Assembly (NCBI GenBank): GCA_947359465.1
Contig: OX375875.1
Coordinates: 60,823,981 to 60,887,980, forward strand
Direction: 5' to 3'
Origin: Metellina segmentata
Lineage: Eukaryota > Arthropoda > Arachnida > Araneae > Tetragnathidae
Length of the DNA: 64,000 nucleotides
Shown in pieces: positions 25,731 through 37,548 of the stretch. Made by a program: the position numbers and the translations under genes. The notes under the pieces were generated by a model, which saw only the letters and a list, made by a program, of their open reading frames with translations, ran no database searches and had not been told where the DNA came from. Within the stretch, counting starts at the first letter, position 1. The number at the start of each line of letters is the position of its first letter.

Positions 25731-26902
25731 CAGTCACGGAAAAAAAACCTGAACCACTTCTCTTAAATCGAGCAATTTTAACAGTAGAGAAAATTCAAAG
25801 ATGGCGTTTGACAAGAAGTAACGTCTTCTATAAATTCAAATTCCTAAAACTTGCATAAGGGGCCATTTTCAAATTAAACTGTGTACCAACTTAATAATTT
25901 CTCATAGTAACCCCTATATCGACACACAATTTCAAATCTATATAAAATTTAACATCAGAAACCAAATTTCATGTCATTAGGTCGTACCGTTTCGAAGTTG
26001 TGAGGACAGAAAAATTGGCGCTCCTAATGTTAAATCAGTTTCTTAGACTTTTATGGATATCTTCCTAAATAATATTTCTATAGCGCTGATATTTTGAACT
26101 ATGTTACTGTTACACAATCCAAACAAAATAAACCTAATGTTTTATTAAAAAATAATTTTTATTTTTCAAAAATAATTATTAAAGTAATGCTTGAAAACAT
26201 CATGAATTGGAGACTCTTTATATTGATGAGATTCGATTCGGAAGGATTTCTAGTATGTGGCCATGCAAAATTTCAACTCATTCCGATAATAAGTTTTTGA
26301 GCTACATTAAATATCCCTCACAATTGCGATTTTAGGGGGCAACCAAAAATTTTAAATACATTCGACAAACATCAGACAATGATTCTCGGATCGTTTGCAC
26401 TTACACAGTAAATACAATACTGTTTTTCTCAAATCGTTTGCACTTGCGTAATAAATATAATAATTCTAGGAACGCTGAAAAATACATTTGAAATAGTGTT
26501 CGAATTTAAAATTCGGGTAGCTATAACTATCATACAATTAATATCGATCTACAAATAGCGACTTTTTAAGTCGATATGATCTCTGAAATTGACACGAATT
26601 TTAGGATTGAATATCTCTGGATATCAAGGTAGTAAAGTCCAGAAATTTCATATTTAGACTAATTTAACGTTGCAGAATCTGATTATGGCATAAAAATATG
26701 GTGTTTTCAGTAAACATTTTCGTTGTTTGTGCAAAATTTGATATGCAGACGTCCTTTTATGCAACATTTTTGGATTTGAATTTGTTGAGAGCGTTATTCT
26801 CTATTGATATTCAATTACAATAGATTGAAAACATTTCAATTTGCTGAAGTATGATGAATAGTGCTCGAAATAAAGGAGGTGGTTTGTTTTATTCCGTGAC
26901 TA
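25731..26902 (+). mobile_element. Non-autonomous Tc1/mariner-like element (about 1.17 kb) with about 45-bp inverted termini
   Basis: Preceded by TA, the left end reads CAGTCACGGAAAAAAAACC, then GAACCACTTCT and a TCGAGCA motif. The right end is its inverted counterpart: GTGCTCGAAATAAAGG, GTGGTTTG and ATTCCGTGACT. TA targets and CAGTCACGG-type ends suggest Tc1/mariner. No transposase frame was found inside. A 5'-truncated second copy is at 11590-12446. Confidence 0.75.
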
Positions 26903-28159
26903 CCTATTTTAAGGCGAGAAATGAAAACTATCGAATTTTAATTTTCTTTTCATTTTAATTTCATAGTAAAAACTACTAGCATTCCCATATTCTGTATTAT
27001 ATATTTTTAACAACGTTTATGGTATTGAAAATCTCTATGGCATGCAATCTTTTCAAACAATGAAGGCTTAAAGAGATATTCCAATTTGTCGACTATGATG
27101 CACGTAATAAAGAAAGATATTTACAGGTAAAAACACTATTAGTTCTCTGGCGTACCTAGAATGACGCACACATTCTCGGTGGGATTAAAATCAAAATGAC
27201 CACTACTAAACATTAACATGCAGGAGTAAACAAAGTTTTCCAAATGAGAAGATATTTCGGCTTTCATTCAACTATACACTTACAAGCATTGAACGTGCAA
27301 TTCCAACTGGAATTATATTTGAAACTAAGCCCTTTATATATTGACGGAGTTTTGAAAATTCTACCAATATACCAAAGATTATAAGAGAAATATATTTTAG
27401 AGAGAACACTATCCAAAATTGAAGAACTTTGAACTTTAAAATATTGTTAGAAGCACACATCTTCAAAAGCACTTACTCAACGATGAAATTTAAAAAAATT
27501 GCAAGTGCAGATGTCCATTGAAGGATAAATGACTACAGACATCAAGTATCTACATTGATACACTTACTATAGTCAGTCCAGTATAAAAGAGGTTTTCAGA
27601 GTAAACAAAAATAGATACCAAAAAAGAAAAATAGTTCCTGTTGAGGACTAATTTGATTTATCGCTATTTTAACGTTAATTTTAAACATGAGTGACATGCT
27701 GATGATGCATTCTAGTAACATACGAAGTACGCCACATATTATGAAAGAAATTGCCAGAACACTAGGGCCATCTATATTTAGTTTTATAGAAAAATCCTTT
27801 CATACAGATACGTTGCCGTATTGTTTTCAATTCCTGCGTGCTGTGCTTCTATAATTTTTAGGATTTGAATAATCAAACTAAGGCAAATGAGGTTTAAATG
27901 TTCTTTCTCTAGACTATAGTCATAGGGAAATATGTTAAGCTTAGTTAAAACAAGATTATTACAAACGATTGACCTCTCCAAACGCATTGTAATATAATAA
28001 ATGCATAGCAGTTTATAGTATAGATTTCTGAGGCATATAAAAACAGATAAAAAAGCTTCCTTGACTGAGTAAAATTACAAATTCCGACTTCTGTGCTTGA
28101 GCTGAAGGTTCCGTTCATAAATCGTCGTCAAGTAAAGTAGCACACAAGGAAATATTTGT
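26903..28159. other. AT-rich sequence, nothing identified
   Basis: No coding signal or repeat partner was recognised. Confidence 0.4.
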
Positions 28160-28250
28160 TGACAGATTGAAAGCCCAGGGAAGTAACAGGATTTGAATCA
28201 ACAAACATGATGCTGAACTAGTGGATAAATTCACTGAGCCCCTGATCAAC
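28160..28250 (-). repeat. tRNA-like SINE head remnant
   Basis: On the - strand a GATTCAAATCCTG box B-like sequence follows CAGTGAATTTATCCACTAG, which resembles a decayed A-box region. Similar in layout to family B heads, but too diverged for certain assignment. Confidence 0.35.
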
Positions 28251-28539
28251 TTGAATTTCATAATTTGCATGACATATTTTAATAAAACTTTTATGGGATT
28301 ATTTTCTTCAGAAATTGATTTTCTGTTTCAAGCATTCCAAGGAGTAAAATATTCATTTCTTACACACTGAGCAAAAATTAAAATATAGAAGGATAGAATA
28401 GAATTAAGAAAGCAATGACGTTGAAAATGATCAACGACAAGACATAAGGTTTTGCTTCATTAATGCCATCGGAGGTTGTTCGACGATGTGGTGTTTGACA
28501 CAGATCCGTCTTCATGGAAAGCATCGTAAACATAAGATT

Positions 28540-28740
28540 TCTGGCAAAAGTTCTGTTACTTTTCCAGCTATCAAGGAAACAACTTACTGACTTCTTATGA
28601 GAGCAATTTTCAGTGTAAGAAAACAAACCGGATGGAATGTGAAGATTTTACTTCCGTTATTCAAATGCTCTTGCGTCATACTTATAGAAGGTTACATTAA
28701 AATGTAGTTCGGCGCTGTTTTGGTGACGTTAGTAGTTTAT
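28540..28740 (+). repeat. Dispersed repeat D, copy
   Basis: Shares with about 31680-31900 and 40480-40640 the ordered blocks ATTTTCAGTG, AAACAAACC(G/A)GA, GAAGATTTTACTTC(C/T)G and a following ATGCTC...GATAC-like region. Type unknown; no coding signal. Confidence 0.6.
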
Positions 28741-29029
28741 TCTAATTGACATTTGGTCAATAAGCTACCACATATTAACTCGAATTCTACTCTTTCGAAT
28801 TTTTATCGTAGTGAAATAACAAGCCAAGTGTTGTACATGAATACGTACAGGTTGTACCCTATCTCCCCATTCCTCCTCAAAAACACTACAGCCTCTTACA
28901 TCTAACTAGACAGAAAATGTCTTTCATCGCAACAAATTTTTTTTAGCAATCAAAATTCGAAAAATCGTGCAAGAAAGGTCCAGAGGCATTAATTTGGTGA
29001 AGATGCCTGACTTAAACGCATTAATTTAA

Positions 29030-29700
29030 ACTTCAATAATAATCTCCGAGGGCCAGCTAACACCAGACTCCCCATCCCTAAAGGTCGACCCACCTGCGAA
29101 GAAACAATCCATAAATCGAGAAGCGAGAGAAAAATTGCTCGCGGAGGCATCCATCTATGCAAAGAAATCCTTAATTCTTTTAAGCACTAACCCATTACGA
29201 GAGGGACGCATTAAAAAATGCCTAACAAACAACAAAAGCACCTTTCAAATCGAATCAGGAGTTTTAAGCGGAGAACAGCAACTTCCCTGTAATGGGATTT
29301 TCCACTCTGCGAGATTTTCCCAGAAATTTGCTTTAGTTGGGGAAGCGAGATAAGAAGACGCTCTCTAAAAGAACGGATCTCTCTTCGACACGACAATGAT
29401 TTTAAATCTCGTTAGCATAGACAGTTTGCCCTTATAGAGAGGTAGATGAGGCCGATACGCATGCGCCGCCCGAAGCCGTCGACAATACGGTTAAAAAATA
29501 AATGTCCGCCCTGCTTTATTTGTTCGTCGGGCTTTAGAACGGATGGGGCCAGGAATTTAACAGCTGGATCGTCCGGGAAAATTCAATTAAGGACATTCCC
29601 TTTTTTTACCATTCTCCCCTTCTTCAAGAAGTTATGCAACGCCTTACTTGAATATCTCTGCGCTAATGCTGTTCAAACGGACAAATGAAAATGTCCGTGT
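29030..29700. other. GC-richer island, candidate conserved non-coding element
   Basis: Distinctly less AT-rich than its surroundings and free of repeat signatures. It contains GCTCGCGGAGG, CGCATGCGCCGCCCG, GTCGTCCGG-like motifs and homeodomain-type CAATTAAGG and CCTTAATTC. Short frames exist on both strands (for example 29446-29688), but none carries splice sites or recognisable protein features that would make it a gene. Confidence 0.4.
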
Positions 29701-31679
29701 AGATTTAAAATTCTATATTAGGGTTTTCTGAAGTTGATCTTGCCTTAATCTAATTAAAATATCCCGCCTTCAACAACGAAAAGTAATTAATTCACTAAAC
29801 GTGCTATTTAGATTCTGTCAAATTGATGCTATTAGAGCTGGTATGGAGAATGTAACTGCAAAACAGTGCTCTGTACAAGCATTCTGCAAGTTAACATTTC
29901 TCGTTCTCACAGCTTCAAGGGATTGTTAAATAAATTTTAGTTTTCAAAAATGGCTCTTCGAATTATTCAAATCTAATTGAATTTAAAGGCGTAATCAGAT
30001 TTTCCAATCTGAGAGGAAAAGGTCATCTACTGAATGTCTTTAACAACCAAAATACCTGTCGGGTTAATTTTGTATTACATTACACGCTTTCATGGATTCT
30101 GATAATTTTTTTTATTCTGTTCAGGTGTTTATTTTTATGTTCTTAGCGACTTCCTTTCGACTTATATTTAATATTCGAATATGATTCGTCGTATGTTTAA
30201 TGAAAGAAACTTGAATTTTGAATACTATAATTCCAGCAGGCACACATACTATATCATAAAAATATTAATGCTTTGACTTGTGCTTCCGAGTTTTCCTTAT
30301 GTATAACATCATGTACTGCATCTTTATGCTTTATCTAAATGTATTTTTACACAAATTCGATATTTTATACTATGATAAAAGCACGAAGTGATGATTCATA
30401 TTCTAAAACAATAGGTGAACTCAAAACAATATAATGTTTTCAAAAATGTCAAATTTTAAACGCATTTTTCACAAAACAAGATTTTTGCAAATTCGTAACT
30501 TTGTATTAGTTTTGATTGAATTTAAGTGACCATTTTCTTGACAAAGTAGAACGTATAATTGAATACCCATTCATATTTATAATAATTTATTTTCAATAAA
30601 ATAAAAAAGGAATTGCATATCCCTCAACACATATTTTCTACGATTTAAAAGATCTGTTAAAATCAATCATTAATCCAAAAGAATAACTATCGAAGAAGAA
30701 ACAGGGAGTTATGATTTCTTTCGATTACAATGTTTAAAGAAATACTAAGACTCTTTATTTTCTATGTAATCATACCTGTAATACAACAAGAAAAAAATTC
30801 TAGATTTCTACATTAAAGTAAAAGATGGTCAATATTACCACACGCGAAGCTTTTACGCTCAAACAGTTACTTGTACAAATTGCTATCAATACGAAGACTT
30901 GTAAATTTTTAAGTAAACAGAAGACACTGGATATTACAATTCCTTTGAGTGTCTTTTGAAGCAAACTCATATTTCAATAATTATTTTAATTGTTCATCAA
31001 TCATTTTAGAGCCTGAAAATTTTTCAATCCCGAAATCTTACTGGGATATTGTTCTTTTTTTATACCACAAAAAAATAATGAGAAATATGTGAGTGCTACT
31101 TCAAGAGAATATTGGCTCTGGAAAACAAGAAAAATACCGTCCGATATATATATATATATATATATATACCTGTCACAAAAGGAAAAAAATGCCTTAAAAA
31201 TAATTCTTCAGAAAAAATTAAATGCGTGAAATCGGGCTTTATGAAAGTTTTTTAAATTGGTAAAGGGGGGGTAACAGCACATTTCTACAACTGTTACATA
31301 CTTGACAACAGTTTGGAGTAATCAATTTGGCAATATTAACACAAAATAGCGAAATATAGATTAATTAATGACTTTCTTCGAACGTTTAATGGTATATTAC
31401 ATAGCTAGGGTGTATCTAGCAACCACTAATTCCTGCGTGTTTAAAAAGGTGCAGCGGTTTGGCACCCAACTTTGAAATTAGCGCCTACTAAAAGTTCTGA
31501 CATAGAAAAACAAGAAAAATATCTTTTGCCAATAAAGGTTCGGAAAAACTTGTGTGCTTTCCGGAAAATATCTGAAAAAGTTGACAATTATACGAGAAGG
31601 TTTTTCTGCTCAGTTAAATACTTGAGACGATTGTGTTTTGGTAGCCTGTTCTCGAATTTGGCATCTTGAATGCAATTTC
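29701..31679. other. AT-rich sequence with a short TA microsatellite
   Basis: Nothing coding was recognised. A (TA)12 run lies at 31144-31168. Confidence 0.45.
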
Positions 31680-31936
31680 AGAAAGTCGCTTCTGAGATGG
31701 ATTTTCAGTGCATGCAAACAAACCAGACGGAAAGCGAAGATTTTACTTCTGCTATTGTAATGCTCACGCCTGATACATGTCGGGGGTTACCTTAAAATCT
31801 AGTTTATCGTAGCCTTGACACCTTTTGGCATTATTTGGAATTTTAACTGTCGAAAAGCTGAAAGCAAATAAAAAAAAGTACAAGGGAAACACGTTCGGAA
31901 CATGTACAAGAAACACATTCCGTCATAGAAACTTAT
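31680..31936 (+). repeat. Dispersed repeat D, copy
   Basis: Parallels 28540-28740 and 40480-40640 in its first half (TTTTCAGTG, ACAAACCAGACGGAA, GAAGATTTTACTTC). Its second half (GTTCGGAACATGTACAAG, AAACACATTCCG) matches the left edge of the window. Confidence 0.6.
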
Positions 31937-32529
31937 TTAGCTCGACAGATAAAAGCGTCTTATAAAAGTTAAAACCAGACACCGCGTCAAGACAGTGATA
32001 ATTCAAATGAATTCTTCATTGGAAGTATTTTCTCTTGTCACTTTAGTTTCTTTATATTTACTCTCCCATGATATTTTAGAAAAAACAGGACTCAAATCAG
32101 CATATAAAACAAAATTTAGTGCTAGTTTTACACATTTTTTTTTTGGAATCGTTACTAACGCCATACTCTGACATCGAAGAACTCGTACATTCATCAAAGT
32201 CAGTGTATGCGTGTAAATCGATTTGTCAATAATGCTTTTTTTTATTTAGCTCGACAGTAAAAGCTTTTTATAAAAGTTAAAACCTTTCACCGTAAAGGCA
32301 GTGATAGTTCAAATGAATTCTTCATCGGAAGTAGTTTCTTTAGTTCGTTAGTTTCTTTATATTTACTCTCCCACGATATATTAGAAAAAACAGGACTCAA
32401 ATCAGCATATAAAACAAAATTTAGTGCTAGTTTTACACATAACTTTTTTTGGAATCGTTATTAACGCCATACTCTGATATCGAAGAACTAGTACATTCAT
32501 CAAAGTCAGTGTGTGCGTGTAAATCGCTT
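31937..32529. repeat. Tandem duplication, two copies of about 280 bp with a period of about 309 bp
   Basis: Copies at about 31937-32220 and 32245-32529 are nearly identical. Both start TTTAGCTCGACAG and share TTCTTTATATTTACTCTCCC, AAAACAGGACTCAAATCAGC and AACGCCATACTCTGA. Small open frames on both strands follow the duplication and are not supported as genes. Confidence 0.9.
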
Positions 32530-32949
32530 TCCGACAAGTGTCAGGATAAATTAATTGAGTGCTTATATAATCAGTTAACAAAGAAATCACGACGACGGTC
32601 AAATAGATGGAATGGCAAGATTAGTAATTTATCAGTGAGCTTTTCTATATCAAGTTAATAAAAGAATGTGCAGAGACAATGTTATTTTTAACCACTTCCT
32701 CAGAAGACATTGGTTCTTGTCTTTTGATTAACAGAGTTTAGGAGATGATTTATTTCTAATAAAATCAATAAAAATCTCTCATTAATGACTCGATATTAGC
32801 CAGGAAAAATGGAATCCAACCACGCAATATCTTCATTTATTGAGATGTCCAGTGTTCGTATGAAAAAACATGAGTCCCTAAAAATATTGTAAGAATATCT
32901 AAGAGAGATATGGTTTTTAGAGATAGGAATTGATATTTTTGCAACACGA

Positions 32950-33062
32950 GGGCTAATTAGACCTTTGATTAAAAGAGTATTTCAAAACACTCTACATAAA
33001 ACATACATTCCAAAATTGAGATTCGAATCCAGAGCCTGTTGAATCACTCGATTACCAGGTAG
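32950..33062 (-). repeat. SINE family B, inverted copy
   Basis: On the - strand it carries the family B head with CTCTGGATTCGAATCTC and, at its 3' end, TCTAATTAGCCCTCGTGTTG followed by an A-rich tail, matching 7448-7620. Confidence 0.65.
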
Positions 33063-33800
33063 GTGATTTAAAAAAATGTGAAAAATTTTGGTATGCATTT
33101 TTTAAATATTATTTTATGAAGGAAAGGGGTAAACAAAAGTGAACATTCAACCTTCAGCAATATTGAAATATTATGTGATATTGCAAAAAAAAAGTAAAAC
33201 TTATTCAGAACTCTAAATTGACTGAATTTCTTAAAAGAGACTCATACATGAAAAATAAATTAAAATTTAACTTTAAAATATGGAACACTCTAAAATATTG
33301 AAACATTAGAAAATAGTTTCAATTTAAAAAGAAATTTTAAAACATAAAACACATCACAAGTAATTAAATTTAACGATTGTATTGTAAAAGCAATGTAAAA
33401 TAAAATGAACATTCAAACATTTATATAGCATTGAAAAATTATGTGATATTACAAAACACATAAAACGGGATTCCATTCTAAAATGACTTGATTTTTAAAA
33501 ATGAGACCAAAATTTAACTGTAAAAAACAGAATGTATGGTTTTAATCCAAACGGCAATTTAAAAATATAAATGCATATCACAAGCTTTCAATTTACTTTC
33601 GAATCAAGGAGTCAAAATTCTATTTTGAAAGCAGTCTCACTTGCTATAGTTGGAATTACATTTGTGGATATAAGTACTAGCAGGAAATACCCAGCTCTGC
33701 TCGGGTTCAATCAATAATATGTTGATTAAAAAGTCATCATCAATTGTTTTTCATAAAAGAAAGTTAACATCATTTAAGTGTACGGAAAACAATTTTAATA
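33063..33800. other. AT-rich sequence with a short palindromic repeat end
   Basis: Mostly A/T-rich. At about 33690-33705 there is an imperfect palindrome CCCAGCTCTGCTCGGG preceded by GGAAATA, a motif seen at ends of widespread arthropod repeats, but no body was recognised. Confidence 0.35.
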
Positions 33801-34690
33801 CACTCACTGCCAAAAGTTAAGCAAGAAAGGTAAAATGCGAAAAAAAACGATTACAGCTTTGAATGACATGAAATACGGTAGGAGAGTAGCAAATAGGTTT
33901 ATGCATGAAACAAAACTAAGAATTAATTACAAAATGAAAACAATATTGAAATTTCATAAATTATAAGATGAAGTTATATTGTAGTCATTAACAAAAGGAC
34001 GTTTAAATCCAAAACAAATAAACATAAACCACATTAATAGGGAATGTGACCACCCCTCACCCTCATACAAAGTCTACAGCGTGTGACCATGCTTTCCATG
34101 AGGTGATCAACCACCCCAGAGTCAAGTAATCCCCATTCCTCCTGTGGAGCAGTTTGCAACTCTGTGAGAGAAGCTGGGAATGGGAAACGTGCAGACACAG
34201 CACGGCCGAGGGCATCTCAATGATTTTCAATGGGATTAAGGTGGAGCGAGTACGTCGGCCAAATTATACGCACATTTCCCTCACTCTCCAGGTAGTCCTC
34301 GATGATGCCATCTCTATGGAGACGCGCATTATCATCCACTAAATCGAAAGAAGGACCAACTGCGTCAGCGTACAATCTCATAGTGAGTTCTAGGGCTTCA
34401 TCCCGATACCGGACAGCCGTCACCGAACCCTGTCTATAGATGTGCAGGTCGGTGCGATACCCCAACGAAATAAAGGCCCACTCCATGATGCTTCCACCTC
34501 GGAATGTGTGATGCTCGATGATGTTCTAGGGCCTATTGCTTGTGTCTTGTAATCTCCAGACCCTTACACGTTTGTCATCTGGCTCCAGGGCAAATATCGA
34601 CTCATCCGTGAACATAACGTTAGCCTAATCAGACACAGTCCAATTCACATGTTGCCGACACCACTTTAATCGTGAATTTAATAACTAATT
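33801..34690 (-). mobile_element. Truncated Tc1 element, family 1
   Basis: Oriented on the - strand. Its 3' end lies at 33801, next to a TA, with the terminus CACTCACTGCCAAAAGTTAA typical of Tc1 inverted repeats. The region encoding the C-terminal half of the transposase follows. Homology stops near 34690, so the 5' terminus and the N-terminal DNA-binding region are missing. Not capable of movement on its own. Confidence 0.75.
34019..34680 (-). pseudogene. Tc1-family transposase, C-terminal fragment
   Basis: Read on the - strand, peptide blocks in order are NVMFTDESIFAL (first catalytic Asp), DDKRVRVWRLQD, WAFISLGYRTDLHIYRQG, then LVDDNARLHRD (second catalytic Asp) and LHLNPIEN (catalytic Glu). 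Exactly 34 residues separate the second Asp and the Glu, the canonical DD34E spacing. The best open part is 34217-34486; upstream parts contain stops, including one just before the first Asp block. The gene is inactive. Confidence 0.82.
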
Positions 34691-35214
34691 TAGAACCCTG
34701 GGGGTATAATAGGCTACATATTAACCCGCGTTCTATTTGTCCAAGGGAATTAAAAATTTATGGCATTCGTGACTAATTTAGTTTGAAGCAAACGCAATTT
34801 TTCCTGAAAATACCATTCAGCGGCATTATTAGAATTTTCAGGAAAACGGAGTTTATTAGAAACGGGCTTGTGTTGGAAATAGAAGTCTCATCAGTGTAGA
34901 TAAATTAAACTCAACCAATTACATTCTTTTAATAAACAGGAGGTTGCTTTTACAGCGCTATTAGAAAAAGAAAATCACTGATTTCAACGAATGATTCACA
35001 TGTATCTGTTGCGTAAGAACAGCTCTTCAATATGTAGAATAAGCAACCTCGACTTTCGGTCATTTGAGACAAAACATTTCAATAGTTCAAAATTACTTAT
35101 TGTGATAATATTTCAAGATCAACAAAGTCTTGTTTAAAATTCCCTTTTCTCCAACAGACATTCAATTTGCAATCGAACCATTTTGGTACTTTTTTAAATT
35201 CAGATATTAGGTTT
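34691..35214. other. AT-rich sequence, nothing identified
   Basis: No coding or repeat signal was recognised. Confidence 0.4.
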
Positions 35215-35395
35215 CTAAATGGAAACCACGAACCTATTTAGAATGATAGATGTAGTTACTTGACTATACAGTACAGCTTTTAATAAGACCCATGAAAAAC
35301 GAAAAACAAATGAAATCTAATAGATTTTAATCGTCTTTCAGTGAAAAGATATATCAAAATTTAGAAATATATTTTAACTGCAATGTATGACTACC
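35215..35395 (+). repeat. Dispersed repeat shared with 12473-12700
   Basis: Same ordered blocks as the 12.5 kb copy (AAATGGAAACCACGAACC, TTTAGAATG, TACAGCTTTTAATAA). Confidence 0.5.
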
Positions 35396-35488
35396 CGTTT
35401 TAATTTAATGTAAACCATTTTATTTTAGTTATTTTTTAAAATTTATTTGTCCTTTTAAAATCAGAAATTACACGCTTTAAAAATATTT

Positions 35489-35711
35489 TAATTTGTATAT
35501 TTTATTTATTTTTATGATTCAGCAATGTACACACTATTACGTATTAAGCCAGAGATTGAAAGAAAGTTGGTCGAAATATACATATACCACCAATGAATTG
35601 TAATTTGTATATTTTATTTATTTTTATGATTCAGCAATGTACACACTATTACGTATTAAGCCAGAGATTGAAAGAAAGTTGGTCGAAATATACATATACC
35701 ACCAATGAATT
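35489..35711. repeat. Near-perfect 112-bp tandem duplication
   Basis: Two adjacent 112-bp units (35489-35600 and 35601-35712) appear identical except at the last base. Each contains GATTCAGCAATGTACACAC and GTTGGTCGAAATATACATA. Such identity in a decayed region implies a very recent event or an assembly artefact. Confidence 0.95.
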
Positions 35712-35712
35712 A

Positions 35713-36143
35713 CCCATATTTAGTAGTCTTTTATAATCAATGAGTCTTTTGGGCTTTCGTGATCCATTAAAAAATTTAAGTAAACATAAAATTAAATGTT
35801 CTAAATATTCTTTTTTCATTAATCAAATATTTATAAATATTATTTTATCATGGGAAGAAGTAAAAATTCAGTTCAAACATGAACATTATAATTTTATTGG
35901 TTTTAAGAAATCTGAACAGCGTATAGAAATCGTTTTATACACAATGTTACTTCTACGGCGATTTCGAATTGCTTTGGCCAAATCCTTATGTCCATTTTAG
36001 GCGTCTTAATAGTCGAATTTTCCAAAATCCTCTCTTAGTGCACCCCTACAGTATAAGAAGAATCACCATGCAAAATTTCAGCTTCCTAGGACTTGTAGCT
36101 CTTGAGATAGTGATGAGGGAGTGAGTGGTATTTGAATTTTATA
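35713..36143. other. AT-rich sequence flanking the Tc1 insertion
   Basis: Contains a repeat-like stretch at about 36000-36130 (GTGCACCCCTACAGTATAAG, CCATGCAAAATTTCAGC) that weakly resembles part of the 11.9 and 26.3 kb elements. The 86-codon frame at 35740-36000 is not recognised. Confidence 0.35.
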
Positions 36144-37546
36144 TACACTAAGGAACATTGAAAATAGCGCACCAACAAGGAAGAAAGGTACAATCGTGAA
36201 ACTTTTTAAATAAGTACAGTGAGATCCGATATGCAAATGATCCAAGTTGGTGCCAATGCGCATGACCAAACACCTTGCTGTGGCGCTGCAATCAGGTAGT
36301 GGTACCGGCGCATTGTGGAAGATTCATAAATGTGACGATCACATTCTGACTCTTGGAGGTCTTCAGCAAGCGGAGAATGCTAGTCAGACTAGTGAGAAGA
36401 CATTTCTCACAGTTATGCGAGTTTGTAAGGGGCCTCATCATCGGCATGATAACCGCAGGCTGGTCGACGTGCCGTGTTGCTGGCCAGGTCGATCGTTCGG
36501 AGTGTGCCGTCAGAACATGTTGGGAGCAGTGGACACGAGATGGTACACACGTGCGGCGTACCGGGTCTGGAGCTACCAGGAAGGCGACGATGCAAGACGG
36601 TCGAAGGATCGTTCGGCAAGCTCTTGTGGATCTCACAGTGACTCGTTCCACTATACAATCAGATGTAGGGGTGCCAGTTGTTCCACAAACCGTTTCCAGA
36701 CGCATTGCGGAAGCGAATCTGTAATCCAAGCGCCCTTTTCGTGTACTGCCTTTAACACCGAAACATCTGGCGACTCCGTCTACAGTGGTGCGATGCCAGA
36801 GCGACGTGGAATGCCACAGATTTTCAAAACGTGGTGTTTAGTGATGAATCCCGGATTGATGGGACAAATGATAACCGCGTACGGGTGTGGAGGTGCCCTG
36901 GTGAACGGTACAGTTCCATCCTCGCTGTCGCGCAACACACTGCCCGCACAGCAGGCATAATAGTCTGGAGGGCTATAGCCTACGATAGCCGGTCCACTCT
37001 AATTGTGGTACGTGGAACCTTAACGGGACGGCGTTATGTTGATGACATTATTTGAACCCACGTGGGACCATTCCTAAATGGTCTCGCAGGGGCAGATTTC
37101 CAGCAAGATAATGCTCATCTACATACAGCTCTAGTTGCTCAAGACTTCCTACGTCATGTTCAGACTATTCCATGGCCAACCCGCTCCCCGAACTTGTCCC
37201 CAATAGAGCACGTGTGGGACCAGCTGAAACGCCAGATACCGTCGTGTCACTCTGTACTTGATTTGAAGGTGGCTGTTCACGATTTGTGGGCACATCTGAC
37301 TCAGGACAACATCAGACGTTTAATCAACTCAAAGCCGGACCGTGTTTCGGCATGTATTGCTGCAAGAGGCGGTCCGACGAGCTATTGAAGTTGCACTGTA
37401 TTTGTCTAATTGTACCCACTGTATTTGTTTAATTGTCGTTATTTTGGGATCAAGTGAATCTCTCATTTGTATCATTATGTGTATTAAATTTCATTTCAAT
37501 CCGATGGTCCCTTCATGGTGCGCAATTTTCAATGTTCCTGAGTGTA
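36144..37546 (+). mobile_element. Tc1 element, family 2, both termini present (about 1.4 kb)
   Basis: TA dinucleotides flank the element at 36142-36143 and 37547-37548. The left terminus TACACTAAGGAACATTG and the inverted right terminus TACACTCAGGAACATTG match over about 31 bp with two differences, both running into GCGCACCA. Between them lies a transposase coding region broken by stops and a frameshift. Length and structure are typical of Tc1. Since both ends are well kept, the copy might still be mobilised in trans, but this is inference. Confidence 0.93.
36353..37388 (+). pseudogene. Tc1-family transposase, inactivated
   Basis: Encodes the usual order of parts. Residues from GLIIGMITAGWSTCRVAGQ and ECAVRTCWEQWTRDG form the first helix-turn-helix, RRIVRQALVD to TVSRRIAEANL the second, then a DDE domain with VVFSDES (first Asp), QQDNAHLH (second Asp) and LSPIEHVW (Glu). 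Three defects are visible: an in-frame TAA at 36722-36724 where Lys is expected, a frameshift between about 36760 and 36790, and a TGA at 37053-37055 where Arg (CGA) is expected. All three catalytic acidic residues remain. The second Asp and Glu are separated by 32 residues rather than 34. Confidence 0.93.
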
Positions 37547-37548
37547 TA

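Noticed and set aside
29446..29688. 80-codon frame in the 29 kb GC island
   Set aside because: Composition-driven; no domain, splice signals or recognisable product.
36247..36960. 237-codon open frame, the longest in the window
   Set aside because: It lies in the wrong frame across the Tc1 transposase; the transposase motifs (GLIIG, FSDES, QQDNA) appear in the other two + frames.
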